A stretch of 64,000 nt of DNA from Paenibacillus antibioticophila. GTDB lineage: Bacteria; Bacillota; Bacilli; Paenibacillales; Paenibacillaceae. The notes beneath the pieces were generated by a model. It saw only the letters and a list, made by a program, of their open reading frames with translations, was not told where the DNA came from and did not search any database. The stretch covers positions 640,815 through 704,814 of the forward strand of contig NZ_HG005141.1 in the NCBI RefSeq assembly GCF_000455265.1, given 5' to 3'. The translations under genes were made by a program, and so were the position numbers. Positions 33,637 to 43,609 of the stretch are shown here, piece after piece. Position 1 is the first letter of the stretch; each line of letters opens with the position of its first letter.

Positions 33637-34899
33637 CTACTTGCTTTCTTCTTCGGCGATCTCCGTATCGCTCGGCTTGTCGGAGAGCTTCACGGTTGTG
33701 CTCCGCAGCTCGCCGTCCCGATAGAACGAGACCTCCATCTCTTCGTTGATCTTCTTGTTGTCGTACAAATATCTCCGCAGCTCCTTCGTCGAATCGATGG
33801 TCTGCTTGTCGAGCTGAATAATCACATCATTAAGCTGGAGTCCCGCATCCTTGGCCGGTCCGTGCGCTTCAAGCACGATCACCCCGTCACTCACATGAGC
33901 CGGCAGCTTGAGATCCTCCCGCTGCTCACGGGTAATCCCCGCATAGGGATTACTTAGATCAAGCGTGTAGACCCCGAGATAAGGACGAACCACCTTGCCA
34001 TGCAGCATCAGATCATCCACGGTCTTCATCACATCGTTAACCGGAATCGCAAAGCCCAGTCCTTCCACGCCCATATCGGAAATCTTCATCGTATTGATCC
34101 CGATCAAATGTCCGTTCAGATCAGCCAATGCGCCGCCGCTGTTACCTTCATTAATCGCTGCACTGGTCTGAATGACCTCCTGCTCCCAATCGTAAATGCC
34201 GTCCTGATTGAGCGAGATCGGAATCAGCCGGTTCGTATAGCTGACAACTCCCGATGTCAGCGTTCCCCCCAGTCCGAGCGGATTGCCAACCGCAATGACC
34301 GTCTCTCCGTAACGGAGCTTGCTGGAGTCCCCCAGATCAATCACCGACTCAATGCCCTTTCCGTCAATCTCCAGAACCGCGATATCGTTAATGGAGTCCT
34401 GACCGACCACCTTGACCTTATGGGAACTGCCGTCACTCGTAATAACCTCCAGATTGGAGGCATCCGCAATCACATGTGTATTGGTTATAATATATGCCTT
34501 ATCTTTTGTTTTCTTGAAAATAACGCCCGAGCCCAGCGCCGATTGCTCCGCGTTGACCGTATCATCGTTATAATTGAGAATGCTCACGACCGCAGGGGCA
34601 ACTTTGGCGGCCGCAGTACTGATCCGTTCATAAGGGTCTGTCGCGCCCAGTGTCGTGAGATGTCCCTGTGAAGAGGAGGATGGGGAAGATGAAGGCAAGC
34701 CGGTAAACAAACTGAACAGCAGCACGGCAACAAAGGCTCCGCACAACGAGGACAACAGGGAGACCTTCCACGGTGCCCAGCCACCGGATCTTGCATGCGC
34801 CTTCCAGTGGTGCGGCTCCTCCTTGGACCTGCGCAGCCGCATGCCCTGTCTGGGTCTCGCTACCTTGGTGGAATAGAAATCATCATCGAACAGTCCCAT
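33637..34899 (-). CDS. htrA: HtrA-type membrane serine protease (trypsin + PDZ)
   Basis: 420 aa. One membrane helix near residues 44-68 (VSLLSSLCGAFVAVLLFSLF) anchors the enzyme facing outside. The trypsin domain holds the triad His (ITNTHVI), Asp (NDIAVLEID) and Ser (AINEGNSGGAL). A single PDZ domain follows from about residue 310. It degrades misfolded secreted proteins, usually under CssRS control in Bacillus. The ATG follows GGGGGAGAAG. In relatives it sits beside yycJ; here a small gene and a repeat element lie between them. Confidence 0.92.
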   Translation of the reverse strand: MGLFDDDFYSTKVARPRQGMRLRRSKEEPHHWKAHARSGGWAPWKVSLLSSLCGAFVAVLLFSLFTGLPSSSPSSSSQGHLTTLGATDPYERISTAAAKVAPAVVSILNYNDDTVNAEQSALGSGVIFKKTKDKAYIITNTHVIADASNLEVITSDGSSHKVKVVGQDSINDIAVLEIDGKGIESVIDLGDSSKLRYGETVIAVGNPLGLGGTLTSGVVSYTNRLIPISLNQDGIYDWEQEVIQTSAAINEGNSGGALADLNGHLIGINTMKISDMGVEGLGFAIPVNDVMKTVDDLMLHGKVVRPYLGVYTLDLSNPYAGITREQREDLKLPAHVSDGVIVLEAHGPAKDAGLQLNDVIIQLDKQTIDSTKELRRYLYDNKKINEEMEVSFYRDGELRSTTVKLSDKPSDTEIAEEESK

Positions 34900-35456
34900 A
34901 TCCGCTTCTCCCCCTCAAATGCATTTCCGGTCTCGATGTATATCACCGATCTTTGCTTAATACATTACCCGCAAATGCTGCACATCCCACTCTATGCGAC
35001 AACGGCAAAGCCATATTCCCGATTTACTCTTTATCTACTTAACGCAATAAACCGTCCGAAGGTTGCCTGTAAGAGGTTGTTCAAAAAGTCATCTTTTGAT
35101 CACGAAGTGTTCCAAGGGGTTGATTCGGCGTCGAATCTTGCGTTCACCCTAGAAGTCCGGTACTCATGTAGGGTCCGCCTACACTCCGTTCCTCCTTCTT
35201 CAGGTTCTCGCAACCTTCTCGGTGCTGAAAAGCTGACTTTTTGAACACGCATTGTATGAGAGGTTTTTTTCGGCTTTTTTGCGTTCTCGGGAATGTTTCG
35301 AGCACTGCCAGACTACACTAGAAATATAACGATAGATTTATAGATTCATTCTAACATATCCCGGCTGCTTCCGGTGGCATTCCATGAAGGAAAATTTCGG
35401 GAATGAATGGATTTCAGCTCCCATTTATTTCAAAGGACAAGGAGGAACAAATCCCG
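34900..35456. other. Intergenic region between htrA and the small conserved gene
   Basis: About 560 bases without a gene. Its centre (35077-35248) is a complete copy of the terminal-repeat element described separately. The remainder must contain the htrA promoter, which I cannot place with confidence. Confidence 0.5.
35077..35248 (-). mobile_element. MITE-like 170-bp element, copy A
   Basis: About 172 bp with imperfect terminal inverted repeats: the left end begins GTTCAAAAAGTCATCTTTTG and the right end, read inward, GTTCAAAAAGTCAGCTTTTC. A second, nearly identical copy in the opposite orientation lies at 57858-58027 and a fragment at 14045-14083. It has no coding capacity, so any movement would need an enzyme from elsewhere. 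Confidence 0.8.
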
Positions 35457-35666
35457 ATGAATTCACCCTTCGGTTCACCAATGAATGAGGTCAATATGAT
35501 CGCCAAGCTGGCGGATATAAAAGAAGAGCATTACCATCAACTGGTAACACTCAGCGCAATTATGGAGCTATTGGTTGAAAAGGGGATTCTCAGCCGCGCA
35601 GAGATCGAACAAAAGGCGGCAGAGCTTGACCAATTTATAGATCAGCCACCGTATCCCACGGTGTAG
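35457..35666 (+). CDS. Small conserved protein of unknown function
   Basis: 69 aa. The peptide starts MNSPFGSPMNEVNMIAKLAD and has two predicted amphipathic helices (YHQLVTLSAIMELLVEKG and AEIEQKAAELDQFI). I recall similar short proteins in other Paenibacillus but no function. AGGAGG lies 11 nt before the ATG; an earlier in-frame start at 35403 lacks one. Its 3' end overlaps the 3' end of the yycJ gene by 32 bases, tail to tail. Confidence 0.7.
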   Translation: MNSPFGSPMNEVNMIAKLADIKEEHYHQLVTLSAIMELLVEKGILSRAEIEQKAAELDQFIDQPPYPTV

Positions 35667-36441
35667 GCCGATCGTAATAAGTATCTCTTAGCTGGAATTC
35701 ACTGTCCTTATAAAAGCAGCCTCGATCCTCCATCGAGGAACGAACCGCCATCCGCGCCAGGTCCGGAATATTATGCTCCCGGCTTAGATGAGCCAGATAG
35801 GTCCGTTTGAGCCGGCCATTCATCAGCTCGCTCATCAATTCGCCGGTCGCCTCGTTGGACAAGTGTCCCATATCGCCGAGAATCCGCCGCTTGATGTTCC
35901 AGGGATACCGTCCCATCCGAAGCATCTCTACATCATGATTCGCCTCCAGCACGAGCACATCCGAATCGGCGATGGCCGCCTTGACCTTATCGCTCGCGTA
36001 GCCCAGGTCTGTGCACACGCTCAGCTTCTCCTTGCCGTCATAGAAGCTGTAACCAACCGGCTCGGCGGCATCATGCGAGATGGCGAACGATTCGACGCGA
36101 AGCGATCCGAAGTCGCGCGTCTCTCCGGTGCCGAGCAGACAGCGGTTCTCCTCCGGAATCTGTCCGATCGACTTCTCCATCGCCTTCCACGTCTCCGTAT
36201 TGGCATAGACCGGCAGGTTATATTTCCGTGCCACGGCTCCAAGCCCCTTGATATGATCGGAATGCTCATGGGTAATCAGGATCCCGTTCAGCTCCGTCCC
36301 CGTCACCCCGCGCTCCCGCAGCAGCTCGTCAATTCGCCGGCAGCTGAAGCCCGCGTCGATCATAAGTGTAACTTCCCCATTCGCTACGAGCGTTGCATTC
36401 CCTGTTGATCCGCTCGACAGCACCGTGAATTTAAGTCCCAT
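35635..36441 (-). CDS. walJ: Metallo-beta-lactamase fold hydrolase YycJ/WalJ
   Basis: 268 aa. The MBL metal motif ITHEHSDHIKGL is intact, with later ligands in FAISHDAAEP and CTDLGYAS. In Bacillus and staphylococci it is encoded with WalRK and has been linked to coordination of cell division with DNA replication or repair; it is probably a nuclease. Preceded by GGAGG and 18 bp after yycI, so it is in the wal operon. Confidence 0.92.
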   Translation of the reverse strand: MGLKFTVLSSGSTGNATLVANGEVTLMIDAGFSCRRIDELLRERGVTGTELNGILITHEHSDHIKGLGAVARKYNLPVYANTETWKAMEKSIGQIPEENRCLLGTGETRDFGSLRVESFAISHDAAEPVGYSFYDGKEKLSVCTDLGYASDKVKAAIADSDVLVLEANHDVEMLRMGRYPWNIKRRILGDMGHLSNEATGELMSELMNGRLKRTYLAHLSREHNIPDLARMAVRSSMEDRGCFYKDSEFQLRDTYYDRPTPWDTVADL

Positions 36442-36459
36442 GTTCCTCCACTACCCCTT

Positions 36460-37200
36460 CTACTTCTCTGTGTTCGGACTGATGACGTCCCCGCTGATGC
36501 CTTGAACATAGTACTCCTTGCCGCTCTCCAGAAGAAAGCGCCACGCTGGCGCAGCCGGCAGGTGGGCATCCGAATCGAACACTTCACCGTAATAACCGAG
36601 ATCAATCTGTGTGACGACCGAGCCCTCCGGCAGGAAATTCTCAATCAAATTGCCGAGTGCCTTCGAGGCCGACAGGACGCGTTGACGCTTGCCATCCTCC
36701 GCATCCGCAATTTCAATTCCCTGCTCCAGATAAGAAATAATTTTCTGGTTGCTGTAATACAGCTTCAGGTCAATTTTGAACAGCGGCCACTGTCCATCCA
36801 CTAACGGATGCAGTACAAACTCTCCCGGTCCGCTAGCGATTTCGTCATATTGATAGCTTGTCAGATTCGGCAGCTGCTGCTTCAGGGCCGCTGCCAGCTC
36901 CTTCGGGCTGAAGATCAGCTTGCTGTCCACCGGATTGTCCAGCTGGATCATTTTGCCGTTCTGCCCGCCCTCTAGAAAGCGGTACGAAATCTTGCCGAGC
37001 TCGGGCGTCTCACCCGGTATTTTGGCTAACACCCGGATCCCCTTGGCATCCATGGCATTCTGAATGCTTGTCTCCAGAGAGGAGAAGTCCGGACTGGAGT
37101 CCGCCTGCTCCTGCAGATCGTTCCATAGCTGATAGCCTAGCACCAGATTGAGCAGCAGGAAGGCATAAATCAATACATTTTTCGCCCGTCCAGAATCCAT
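36460..37200 (-). CDS. yycI: WalK regulator YycI
   Basis: 246 aa. A short cytoplasmic start, one membrane helix (VLIYAFLLLNLVLGYQLW) and an extracellular YycI domain. With YycH it binds WalK in the membrane and tunes its kinase activity. The AGGAGG site lies right before the ATG and touches the border of a palindromic element at 37221-37455 that separates the gene from yycH. Confidence 0.92.
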   Translation of the reverse strand: MDSGRAKNVLIYAFLLLNLVLGYQLWNDLQEQADSSPDFSSLETSIQNAMDAKGIRVLAKIPGETPELGKISYRFLEGGQNGKMIQLDNPVDSKLIFSPKELAAALKQQLPNLTSYQYDEIASGPGEFVLHPLVDGQWPLFKIDLKLYYSNQKIISYLEQGIEIADAEDGKRQRVLSASKALGNLIENFLPEGSVVTQIDLGYYGEVFDSDAHLPAAPAWRFLLESGKEYYVQGISGDVISPNTEK

Positions 37201-37220
37201 CCGAACACCTCCTCTGATAT

Positions 37221-37455
37221 ATCTATAAAAGTTAAATTGATGCTTGCTCGTGAAGGAAGCAACGTGTGAAGTGTTCTTTCGATCGCTGTTGTTCGCGGAT
37301 TTCTTTGACTGAACTAAGCCATTACAGGGTAGAAATCCACTCTCAAAGGCGAACGCTAACGCTTTATGCTTCCGAAGCAGCTTTCTTTCAGAAAGCTTTT
37401 AACACTTCACACTTATGCTTTCCTACGTAGCCTTCTAGACTTAACTTTTATAGAT
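37221..37455. mobile_element. Palindromic MITE-like element inside the wal operon
   Basis: 235 bp bounded by a perfect 15-bp inverted repeat ATCTATAAAAGTTAA / TTAACTTTTATAGAT. The similarity continues inward for about 55 bp, with the inner blocks GTGTGAAGTGTT (37264-37275) and AACACTTCACAC (37401-37412). No coding capacity. It separates the yycH stop (37467) from the yycI Shine-Dalgarno (about 37202-37210). No clear target duplication is visible. Confidence 0.85.
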
Positions 37456-37466
37456 TTATTGCAGCA

Positions 37467-38759
37467 TTAATATAAAATTCTTGTCGATCCATTGGATAGC
37501 TCTACGGCCCAGACCGGCTTCAATAGCAGTCCCTCCTGGGTCAAGGAAGGGAAGTAGGCCGGATACAGCTTCAGGATCGACGAGCCCTCTTTCAAGGCAG
37601 CGATCCGCTCCCGCAGATCATCTCCGCCGGGAAGCTCAACAATTTCCTTTCGCCATTCGCCTTCATCTGCATAGATCAAAGAACGTTCATAGCTGGTAAT
37701 CGTACCCTGCCTCATATTCAGCGTAATCTCGCTGTAGTGGAAGGACGGCAGATCGACAATCGGGAAGCTTCCATAGGGACCTGTACCGTAATACTGCCGG
37801 AACACAATCGTATGCTGACCATCGCCGGATCCATTCGTCTGATCCAGCCGGAACAGCCCGTTCCAGCCGCCATGCTCATTCACGAAATCCACCGCTGAGA
37901 GGACATCTCGTCCCGGATTGTTCTCTCCCGCGGATGGAGCCGCAGGATCGGTATAATTAATCCAGTTGCGGTTCTGCCGCACCTGCAAGCTTCGCTTACT
38001 GTCCGTGTAAATTTCCGAGCCGTCCTTCTCCCGAATATATCGGGTAATACTCGGGTCGAAGAACAGACTGCTCTGCATTTGATCCGTTGTGAATGTATCC
38101 ATGTTCAGTCCGGCTTCAACCATGCTTATCGGCTGCTCGGGAATATAGTTTCCGTTCTCCAGCGTGTATGGAACCCACTCCTTGCCGAAGTCCGCCTGTT
38201 GACGCACATCCTGCACGGTTAAGTCTGCCTTGGTCGCTTCATACACCACATCGCCCTGCGAGCTGAAGAAGAATACTCGCACCTGATCGTCCGTATCTGT
38301 GTTATAGATCAGAATCCGACTGACAGTCTCCCCGTCAAACAGCGGGTCCGGTACAATTTGCATGACGCGCTGCAGCAGGACGACAGGAATACCCTCGTCG
38401 AATTCCAGTTCAAGTCCGGTATGGCCGCTGCGGATCTCATTCCAGTTGATATTGTCCAGCGCATAGCGCTGGAAGCCGTCAAACTGGCGGCCCTTCAGCC
38501 GGGAGTAGATCAGGTTATAAAAGGCCGATTCCGGATAGAAAATCGTATGGCGGTCCTCGCCCAGATGAATCGCGATCTGCGAAGGGAACAGCATGCTCTC
38601 CGCATCCGATTCCTGGCCCATATTTTCTGTCTTGATATAATCGCTCTCTGTCTTGACGACCGGGTCACTGCCCGGCAGCCGGTAGATCAGGAAATAGCTC
38701 TGGACAAGGCTGCATAGCACAAGCAGCGTGAGCACCAGCGATTTCACCGATTCTTTCAT
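37467..38759 (-). CDS. yycH: WalK regulator YycH
   Basis: 430 aa. One amino-terminal membrane helix (VLTLLVLCSLVQSYFLIY), then the extracellular YycH domains. It partners YycI and WalK. The ATG overlaps the walK stop codon (ATGA), so translation is coupled. The gene ends immediately before the palindromic element. Confidence 0.92.
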   Translation of the reverse strand: MKESVKSLVLTLLVLCSLVQSYFLIYRLPGSDPVVKTESDYIKTENMGQESDAESMLFPSQIAIHLGEDRHTIFYPESAFYNLIYSRLKGRQFDGFQRYALDNINWNEIRSGHTGLELEFDEGIPVVLLQRVMQIVPDPLFDGETVSRILIYNTDTDDQVRVFFFSSQGDVVYEATKADLTVQDVRQQADFGKEWVPYTLENGNYIPEQPISMVEAGLNMDTFTTDQMQSSLFFDPSITRYIREKDGSEIYTDSKRSLQVRQNRNWINYTDPAAPSAGENNPGRDVLSAVDFVNEHGGWNGLFRLDQTNGSGDGQHTIVFRQYYGTGPYGSFPIVDLPSFHYSEITLNMRQGTITSYERSLIYADEGEWRKEIVELPGGDDLRERIAALKEGSSILKLYPAYFPSLTQEGLLLKPVWAVELSNGSTRILY

Positions 38760-40585
38760 CGCCCATCGCCTCCTTGTTCCTGCAGCGGCAGCGTAAAGGT
38801 TACGCGTGTGCCGCTCCCCAGCTCAGATTGCAGCGAGATCGTCCCGCCATGGGCCCGGACAATTTCCCGGGCAATCGACAGTCCGAGGCCTGTGCCGCCC
38901 ATATTGCGCGATCTGGCCTTGTCCACCCGATAGAAGCGCTCGAAGATCCGGTCCAGATCCTTGCGCGGAATACCGATCCCATTATCCTGAAGCGAAATCG
39001 CTAGCATATGGTCCTCCGTGATTCGAGCCTCAATCGCGATAGTTCCATCCTCCGGCGTATACTTCATCGCATTGGAGAACAGGTTGTCCAGCACCTGGTC
39101 GATCTGATCGCGGTCGATCCATACGGAATCCACACCATTCGCCACAAAGAGGGTCGGCCTGATGCCTCTCTCTTGCATCTGGAAGGAAAAGCGGTCAGCC
39201 ACATCCTCCAGCATTTCCAGCACGGGCGTCATTTGCCTGCGCAGCTGGGCTTCCTTGGAGTCGAGTCTGGACAGATGCAGCAGGTCGGTTACCAGCCGGA
39301 TCATGCGGTCCGTCTGGTTCTGAATGACCGAAGCAAACTTCAAGCCCAGCTCCGGATCCTCCATCGCCCCGTCCTCCAAGGCCTCAGTATAGCTCTTGAT
39401 CGTCGTCAGCGGCGTGCGCAGCTCATGCGACACATTCGCCACGAACTCCCGGCGCGAAGCCTCCAGCTTCTCCTGCTCGGTGACGTCCTGAAGTACCGCA
39501 ATCGTTCCGACGATGCCGGTCTCCCGCCGATGAATCGGAGTAAAGGTCACCCGAATGAGGAAGACATCCCCCTCCGGGGTCTCATTCTCCAGCAGGGTAG
39601 AATGCATAATTCCCCGCCGGATAATTTCGCGCTCCTCGTCAGATAGATGGAGAAGCGAGATCATATCGCTTCCTACTGTCGGCTCCTCTCCGATCCACAG
39701 CATTTCTCCGGCCCGGCGGTTCATCAGAATCACCGTACCGTTCTCGTCGGCGGCAATCACGCCGTCGCTCATATTCGTAAGGATCGAAGCCAGCTTCTCC
39801 TTCTCCTCTTCATTCTGCGCGAGCGCATCTCTTAGCCGGCTTGTCATATAATTGAACGCCTTGCTGAGCTGCCCGATCTCGTCATCGCCAAGCACCGGCA
39901 TTTTCTGATGGAACTGTCCTTCGGCCACCGCCGTCGCCCGCCGGGTCATTTCCTTGATCGGCGAGGTGATGGTGTGAGCCAGAATTACGCCAAGAACGGC
40001 CGTCAATCCCAAAGCGAGCAGGATACCCGAGATGAAAATGTTGTTCACCCGCTCCATCGTATCGTACAGCTCGTTCAAGGAAGCGGCGATGTATATTGCT
40101 CCGACGATTTTACCGTCACTGGTGACCGGCTTGGCCACCACCTTTTTGCGGATGTTATCTTCATCGATGATATATTCCTCGTTGTCCCGAATGCCCTGCA
40201 AGGCCCGATTGACAACGGTCTGCGTATTCTTGGTGCCCACATAGTCGGCATGGGACGGCTTCGATGTCGTCAGCACCTTGCCGCTTGCATCAAGCACCTG
40301 AATCTCGGCCCCGTTGATGCTGAACAGATTGTTCACCAGCACGCGGAGATTCTCCATCGACTCCTCCGCCGAGTCTCCGGTCACGCCTAAGTTTTGCGCC
40401 GCCAGCACGGAGAGAAGCTCCGCCCGCTCCTGCAATTCCTTCGTGAAATTGCTCGTCAGCGAAGTCTTCATCGCGCTTACGAAATAAACCCCGATCAATT
40501 GCATCGCGATCAGGATCAAAAGCACATAGACAAGAATCAGCTTCGCCTGGATCGTGCGAAAGAGGGATGGCAGCCTCAGCTTCAT
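38756..40585 (-). CDS. walK: Essential sensor histidine kinase WalK
   Basis: 609 aa. Two membrane helices (VYVLLILIAMQLIGVYFVSA and ISGILLALGLTAVLGVILAH) flank an extracellular Cache-like domain; then HAMP, PAS (NGTVILMNRRAGEML), the phosphoacceptor in NVSHELRTPLTTIKSY and an ATPase domain (GGTGLGLSIAREIV). It senses cell-wall turnover and phosphorylates WalR. I use the ATG at 40585 right after the walR stop, because it aligns with the known WalK beginning; an upstream GTG at 40597 is also open. Confidence 0.95.
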   Translation of the reverse strand: MKLRLPSLFRTIQAKLILVYVLLILIAMQLIGVYFVSAMKTSLTSNFTKELQERAELLSVLAAQNLGVTGDSAEESMENLRVLVNNLFSINGAEIQVLDASGKVLTTSKPSHADYVGTKNTQTVVNRALQGIRDNEEYIIDEDNIRKKVVAKPVTSDGKIVGAIYIAASLNELYDTMERVNNIFISGILLALGLTAVLGVILAHTITSPIKEMTRRATAVAEGQFHQKMPVLGDDEIGQLSKAFNYMTSRLRDALAQNEEEKEKLASILTNMSDGVIAADENGTVILMNRRAGEMLWIGEEPTVGSDMISLLHLSDEEREIIRRGIMHSTLLENETPEGDVFLIRVTFTPIHRRETGIVGTIAVLQDVTEQEKLEASRREFVANVSHELRTPLTTIKSYTEALEDGAMEDPELGLKFASVIQNQTDRMIRLVTDLLHLSRLDSKEAQLRRQMTPVLEMLEDVADRFSFQMQERGIRPTLFVANGVDSVWIDRDQIDQVLDNLFSNAMKYTPEDGTIAIEARITEDHMLAISLQDNGIGIPRKDLDRIFERFYRVDKARSRNMGGTGLGLSIAREIVRAHGGTISLQSELGSGTRVTFTLPLQEQGGDGR

Positions 40586-40586
40586 G

Positions 40587-41303
40587 CTAGAATGCACCCG
40601 CCTTGGAGCTCCGCATCATATATCCGAGTCCCCGGCGCGTCAGGATGTATTCCGGCTTGCTCGGATCCTGCTCAATCTTCTCGCGCAGTCTCCGGATCGT
40701 CACATCGACCGTACGCACATCGCCGAAATATTCAAATCCCCATACCGCCTGCAGCAAATGCTCGCGAGTCATTACCTTTCCGGCATTTCTCACCAGGTAA
40801 TGCACCAGCTCGAACTCCCGATGCGTCAGATCAAGCGGCTCTCCATTCTTGTGAACCGTATACATATCCGTATCTATAAACAATTCAAACAGGCTGATCC
40901 CCTGTCTCGCTTCTTCCGTACCTTCCACTTCCGTCTGCTTCTGCTGCCGCCGCAAATGCGCCTTCACCCGAGCCAGCAGCTCACGCGTACTGAAGGGCTT
41001 GGTCACATAATCATCAGCCCCCAATTCAAGGCCCAGCACTTTGTCGATTTCCCCATCCTTGGCCGTTAGCATGATGATTGGGGTCTGCAGCTTGGCACGC
41101 ACCTCCCGGCACACATCCATCCCGTCCTTGCCGGGCAACATCAAATCCAGCAGAATCAAGTCAGGCTGCTCGGAGAAAGCCAATTCTACCGCATTAATAC
41201 CGTCAAAAGCGAGCACCACCTCGTAGCCCTCTTTTTCCAGATTAAATTTCAATATATCCGCAATGGGCTGCTCATCATCCACTACTAAAATCTTACCTTG
41301 CAT
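40587..41303 (-). CDS. walR: Essential response regulator WalR
   Basis: 238 aa OmpR-type regulator. The receiver domain starts [20 protein letters not shown] with phospho-Asp in [13 protein letters not shown]; the winged helix at the carboxy end includes [23 protein letters not shown]. It controls autolysins and other wall genes. The start at 41303 has GGGGTG 9 nt upstream and matches the conserved family start; a GTG 12 bases earlier is rejected. First gene of walRKHI(J). Confidence 0.95.
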   Translation of the reverse strand: MQGKILVVDDEQPIADILKFNLEKEGYEVVLAFDGINAVELAFSEQPDLILLDLMLPGKDGMDVCREVRAKLQTPIIMLTAKDGEIDKVLGLELGADDYVTKPFSTRELLARVKAHLRRQQKQTEVEGTEEARQGISLFELFIDTDMYTVHKNGEPLDLTHREFELVHYLVRNAGKVMTREHLLQAVWGFEYFGDVRTVDVTIRRLREKIEQDPSKPEYILTRRGLGYMMRSSKAGAF

Positions 41304-41491
41304 AACCAGATTCACCCCAAACTTTCAGCCATGGGCTTGTTATCTCTCTATCTTACCATATTCAAAGCCGCATCAGCTATCGGCCCGGAGGGCCACGGGG
41401 GGAAATGTATTGCATGTCCCTTCAAGGAACTGATAAGATTTTCTGAGAGAATGCACTAGCATCAGAAGAATAATGAGGAGGACATCGCCGT

Positions 41492-42184
41492 ATGGCCATT
41501 ATATTAATCGTAGACGACGATCCCAATATACGTGAGTTAATCGGTTTGTATTTAGCCAAGGAAGGATTTGAGCTGCTTCAGGCTGAGCATGGCGAAGACG
41601 CATTACAAAAAATGAAACAGTACAAGGCGGATTTGGTAATGCTGGATATCATGATGCCTATGATGGATGGCTGGGAGCTCTGCAGTGAGCTGCGGCGGTT
41701 ATATCCGGACACGCCTCTGCTGATGGTCACCGCCAAAAGCGAAACCGGCCAAAAAGTAAAAGGCTTCAACCTTGGCACCGATGATTATCTCGTTAAGCCA
41801 TTTGATCCGCCTGAGTTGGTCGTGCGTGTCAAAGCGCTGCTCAAGCGCTACAAAATTGCCGCTTCATCCCGCGTACAGGTTGGAAACATCGAGTTGAACC
41901 GCCAAACTTATAAAGTAACCTATGGCCATAAGGAGCTAGCCTTGCCGCCCAAGGAGTTCGAGCTGCTGTTTAAGCTGGGCAGCTACCCGGGGCAAATTTT
42001 CACCCGTGAGCAATTGATCGAGCAAATTTGGGGAGCAGATTATGCCGGGGACGACCGTACGATCGATGTCCATATCAAAAGGCTGCGGGAGCGCTTTGCC
42101 GGCAGCAGTGGCGATATCCCTCCGGCGTTCCAGATCGGCACCGTCTACGGCCTGGGTTATCGGCTTGTGGTGGAAAATGATTAA
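41492..42184 (+). CDS. OmpR-family response regulator next to the RND pump
   Basis: 230 aa. Receiver with VDDDPNIRELIGLYL and phospho-Asp in DLVMLDIMMPMMDG; winged helix with TREQLIEQIWGADYAGDDRTIDV. Shine-Dalgarno GGAGG 10 nt before the ATG. Its last codons overlap the kinase start. Together they likely control the RND efflux genes that follow on the same strand. Confidence 0.9.
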   Translation: MAIILIVDDDPNIRELIGLYLAKEGFELLQAEHGEDALQKMKQYKADLVMLDIMMPMMDGWELCSELRRLYPDTPLLMVTAKSETGQKVKGFNLGTDDYLVKPFDPPELVVRVKALLKRYKIAASSRVQVGNIELNRQTYKVTYGHKELALPPKEFELLFKLGSYPGQIFTREQLIEQIWGADYAGDDRTIDVHIKRLRERFAGSSGDIPPAFQIGTVYGLGYRLVVEND

Positions 42185-43538
42185 ATCGTTATATATCCGT
42201 ATCGTCGCCATGTTCCTGACGGCTATAATGGTCAGCTTGCTCGCCTCGGCCATGATTACCGGCTATCTTTATAATCGGTCGTTCCAGGAACAATCCGAGA
42301 AATACATGATTACGATAGGACAAAGCTTGATTCGCCTCTTCGAACGTGTCGGACTGGAGAACCGGGCTTTGGTGATGGAAGATATTCGAGAGATGGTCAA
42401 CATGATTAGCGTGCAGATTTATGATGAGCAATTGCAGGTTGAAAGGTACGGCGACCAGCATAATATTCCCGTTAGCGAGGAGCAGATTCGTGAGGTCCAG
42501 CAAGGACAAATTGTCCGGGGGGAAGATGAAGATAGCGGCGGCCTCTCCTATGTCGGGTTAAGCTTCGAACATGAGGGTCAAACATACGCCATGTTCCTGG
42601 AGTCCTTTGCTAACAATCAGCTTGGCTACCCGCTGGGGGGCATGCTTCTGACCATGATGGCCATTTTCCTGGTGGGCGGCAGCTTGTTCTTTATTGTGGA
42701 GGCCGGCTTTTTAATCTATCCCCTGCGCAAAATGACAGAAGCTACCCGGAGGATGGCCAAGGGCGACTTCAGTACGGACTTGAAAGTTAGACGCAAAGAT
42801 GAGCTTGGCGTCCTGGTTCAGAGCTTTGACGAAATGCGCAAGCAACTCTGGCAGATAGAGCAGATGCGGCAGGACTTTGTATCCAACGTATCTCATGAAA
42901 TTCAGTCGCCGCTCACCTCGATTCGAGGCTTTGCCAAAGCGTTGAGAGAAGAGCAAGTGGATGAGGAAGCGCGAAACCGCTATTTAAATATCATTATTTC
43001 AGAAAGCGAGCGAATGTCGCGCATGAGCGAAAATTTGCTGAAGCTGGCTTCCCTTGAATCCAGGCATCATCCCTTCCAGCCTGAAACATTCCGTCTTGAT
43101 GAACAAATCCGACAAGCTGTCGTTGCCTTTGAACCTCAGTGGTCGGCTAAGCAGATCGGCATCACCTTACAGTTGCCGCTCATCAAAATTTACGGCGATC
43201 ACGACCAGTTGAATCAAGTATGGATTAACCTGATCGGGAATTGTATCCGGTTTACCCCCGAAGGTGGAGCAATTACTATTTCCGCTGTTATGGGCTTCCA
43301 CCACGTCTCCATCACATTCAAAGATACAGGTATCGGTATTTCTGCAGAGGATCAACAACAAATCTTTGAAAGGTTTTATAAAGCGGATCGTTCTCGCAAC
43401 CGCGCTCATCAAGGCAACGGCCTTGGACTGGCCATCACCAAAAAAATTATTGACCTGCATCACGGCCATATCAACGTTCAGAGTGAACCCGGAGGAGGAA
43501 CGGAGATCACTGTAAACCTTCCCTATTATAGCCCCTGA
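42177..43538 (+). CDS. Membrane sensor histidine kinase next to the RND pump
   Basis: 453 aa. Two membrane segments (SLYIRIVAMFLTAIMVSLLA and LTMMAIFLVGGSLFFIVEAG) flank an extracellular sensor of about 120 residues; HAMP follows, then the phospho-His in NVSHEIQSPLTSIRGF and the ATPase domain (GNGLGLAITKKII). The ATG at 42177 overlaps the regulator stop by 8 bases. The open frame extends further upstream but over the regulator gene. Probable signal: membrane-active compounds, by analogy with other pump-linked kinases. Confidence 0.9.
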   Translation: MIKSLYIRIVAMFLTAIMVSLLASAMITGYLYNRSFQEQSEKYMITIGQSLIRLFERVGLENRALVMEDIREMVNMISVQIYDEQLQVERYGDQHNIPVSEEQIREVQQGQIVRGEDEDSGGLSYVGLSFEHEGQTYAMFLESFANNQLGYPLGGMLLTMMAIFLVGGSLFFIVEAGFLIYPLRKMTEATRRMAKGDFSTDLKVRRKDELGVLVQSFDEMRKQLWQIEQMRQDFVSNVSHEIQSPLTSIRGFAKALREEQVDEEARNRYLNIIISESERMSRMSENLLKLASLESRHHPFQPETFRLDEQIRQAVVAFEPQWSAKQIGITLQLPLIKIYGDHDQLNQVWINLIGNCIRFTPEGGAITISAVMGFHHVSITFKDTGIGISAEDQQQIFERFYKADRSRNRAHQGNGLGLAITKKIIDLHHGHINVQSEPGGGTEITVNLPYYSP

Positions 43539-43609
43539 ACTTTCAACCCTCATTATTCACATTCAGTTCATATTTATTTGGTAGTCTATCCCAAGATAGG
43601 AGGATTGCC

